Assembly: GCA_015066045.1 (NCBI GenBank)
Contig: SVPD01000010.1
Coordinates: forward strand, 1 to 60,871
Origin: Oscillospiraceae bacterium
GTDB lineage: Bacteria > Bacillota > Clostridia > Oscillospirales > Acutalibacteraceae
Direction of reading: 5' to 3'
DNA: 60,871 nucleotides
The notes below the pieces were generated by a model that had not been told where the DNA came from, did not search any database, and saw only the letters and a list, made by a program, of their open reading frames with translations. The position numbers and the translations under genes are program-made. Below, one piece after another: positions 60,619-60,871 of the stretch. Numbering within the stretch: the stretch's first letter is position 1; every line of letters starts with the position of its first letter.

Positions 60619-60871
60619 TTATGAAAACCTCCTTTCCCGTTTACGACGAATTGTGCTATACAAAATCGGAAATGCCGTTAAAGCGAAACCGATTATTGCC
60701 AAAGGCAGTATATATGTACCACCCGTTTCGGGAAGTACAAAGCCATAGGTGTAGTTTTCTATTGCTATAATAGTGGTAACCGTCTGTATAATTCCGTCGG
60801 GGTCAGGCTCGTAGAAATAGAAATATACGGGCTTTTCAAGCTTATTATACCCTTCGGGGGCTGTTTTCTCG
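60619..60871 (-). CDS. Third LPXTG pilin or adhesin (C-terminal part, cut by window end)
   Basis: Partial gene: the minus strand from the window end to the TAA at 60619 encodes about 83 residues. It contains a Cna-B E-box-like EKTAPEGYNKL, a short linker, the sorting signal VLPETGG, a hydrophobic helix (YILPLAIIGFALTAFPIL) and a basic tail. The EGYNKL block is nearly the same as in the major pilin. By position (upstream in the operon) it is probably the tip adhesin or another minor pilin. The N-terminal part lies outside the window. Confidence 0.85.
   Translation of the reverse strand, partial: EKTAPEGYNKLEKPVYFYFYEPDPDGIIQTVTTIIAIENYTYGFVLPETGGTYILPLAIIGFALTAFPILYSTIRRKRERRFS

Overview
The window looks like chromosomal DNA from a gut-type Clostridia bacterium, probably of the Oscillospiraceae/Ruminococcaceae (Oscillospirales) group. 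This is inferred from gene content and gene order: greA-lysS, era-yqzL-recO-mutS2, hisS-aspS behind a T-box leader, mreBCD-PBP2-minD, secreted proteins with Fn3 tails, and a sortase/pilus locus. Promoters are of the TTGACA-N17-TATAAT type and ribosome binding sites are strong (AAGGAG). I saw no rRNA, tRNA or CRISPR array.

Layout. 1-2.2 kb: greA-lysS on the minus strand. 2.3-11.6 kb: a long plus-strand operon of rpe, three Rnf-like membrane genes (D, E, A), a membrane-anchored glycosidase-like barrel, era, a four-helix-bundle (S23/IVP) gene inside inverted repeats, yqzL, recO and mutS2. 11.7-18.9 kb: secreted proteins (a DUF1906 hydrolase with Fn3 domains, an 870-residue protein of unknown function, a clostripain-like protein) and a small DUF6291 gene. 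19-25.7 kb: lrgAB, an RluA-type pseudouridine synthase, rny, gdhA, a LUD protein and a membrane-anchored unknown. 25.8-30.9 kb: hisS-aspS, a PD-(D/E)XK nuclease-like gene lying between them and their Asp-type T-box, then mgsA. 31-36.4 kb: the elongasome operon mreB-mreC-mreD-PBP2-minD-like. 36.6-41.5 kb: ATC hydrolase, alr-ltaE-trmB, rmuC. 41.5-48.3 kb: an orphan peptide-type binding protein, a MATE exporter, a candidate small RNA, a FAD/Rieske oxidoreductase and a D,D-carboxypeptidase. 48.4-55.9 kb: an SGNH hydrolase, two paralogous secreted lipase-like proteins around a metallophosphoesterase, and an AMP-forming ligase. 55.9-60.9 kb: an IS3-type remnant, then a pilus locus (sortase, minor pilin, class C sortase, major pilin, and a further pilin cut by the window end).

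How the genes work together. Most of the window is housekeeping: translation, RNA decay, DNA repair, wall synthesis and cell shape. Between these blocks lie envelope and secreted functions. The least ordinary parts are: (i) the reduced Rnf-like D-E-A set, which lacks partner subunits B, C and G and most of the expected cofactor ligands; (ii) two insertions marked by the same GCAATTCGCAATT-type repeat, one carrying the S23 gene inside the era-recO operon and one carrying the nuclease gene between the T-box and hisS; (iii) a promoter-hairpin-terminator unit after the MATE gene; (iv) a MinD-like ATPase without its membrane anchor or MinC/MinE; and (v) the paired secreted lipases. The region from about 54 kb onward uses more A/T-ending codons than the housekeeping blocks and may be a separately acquired island.
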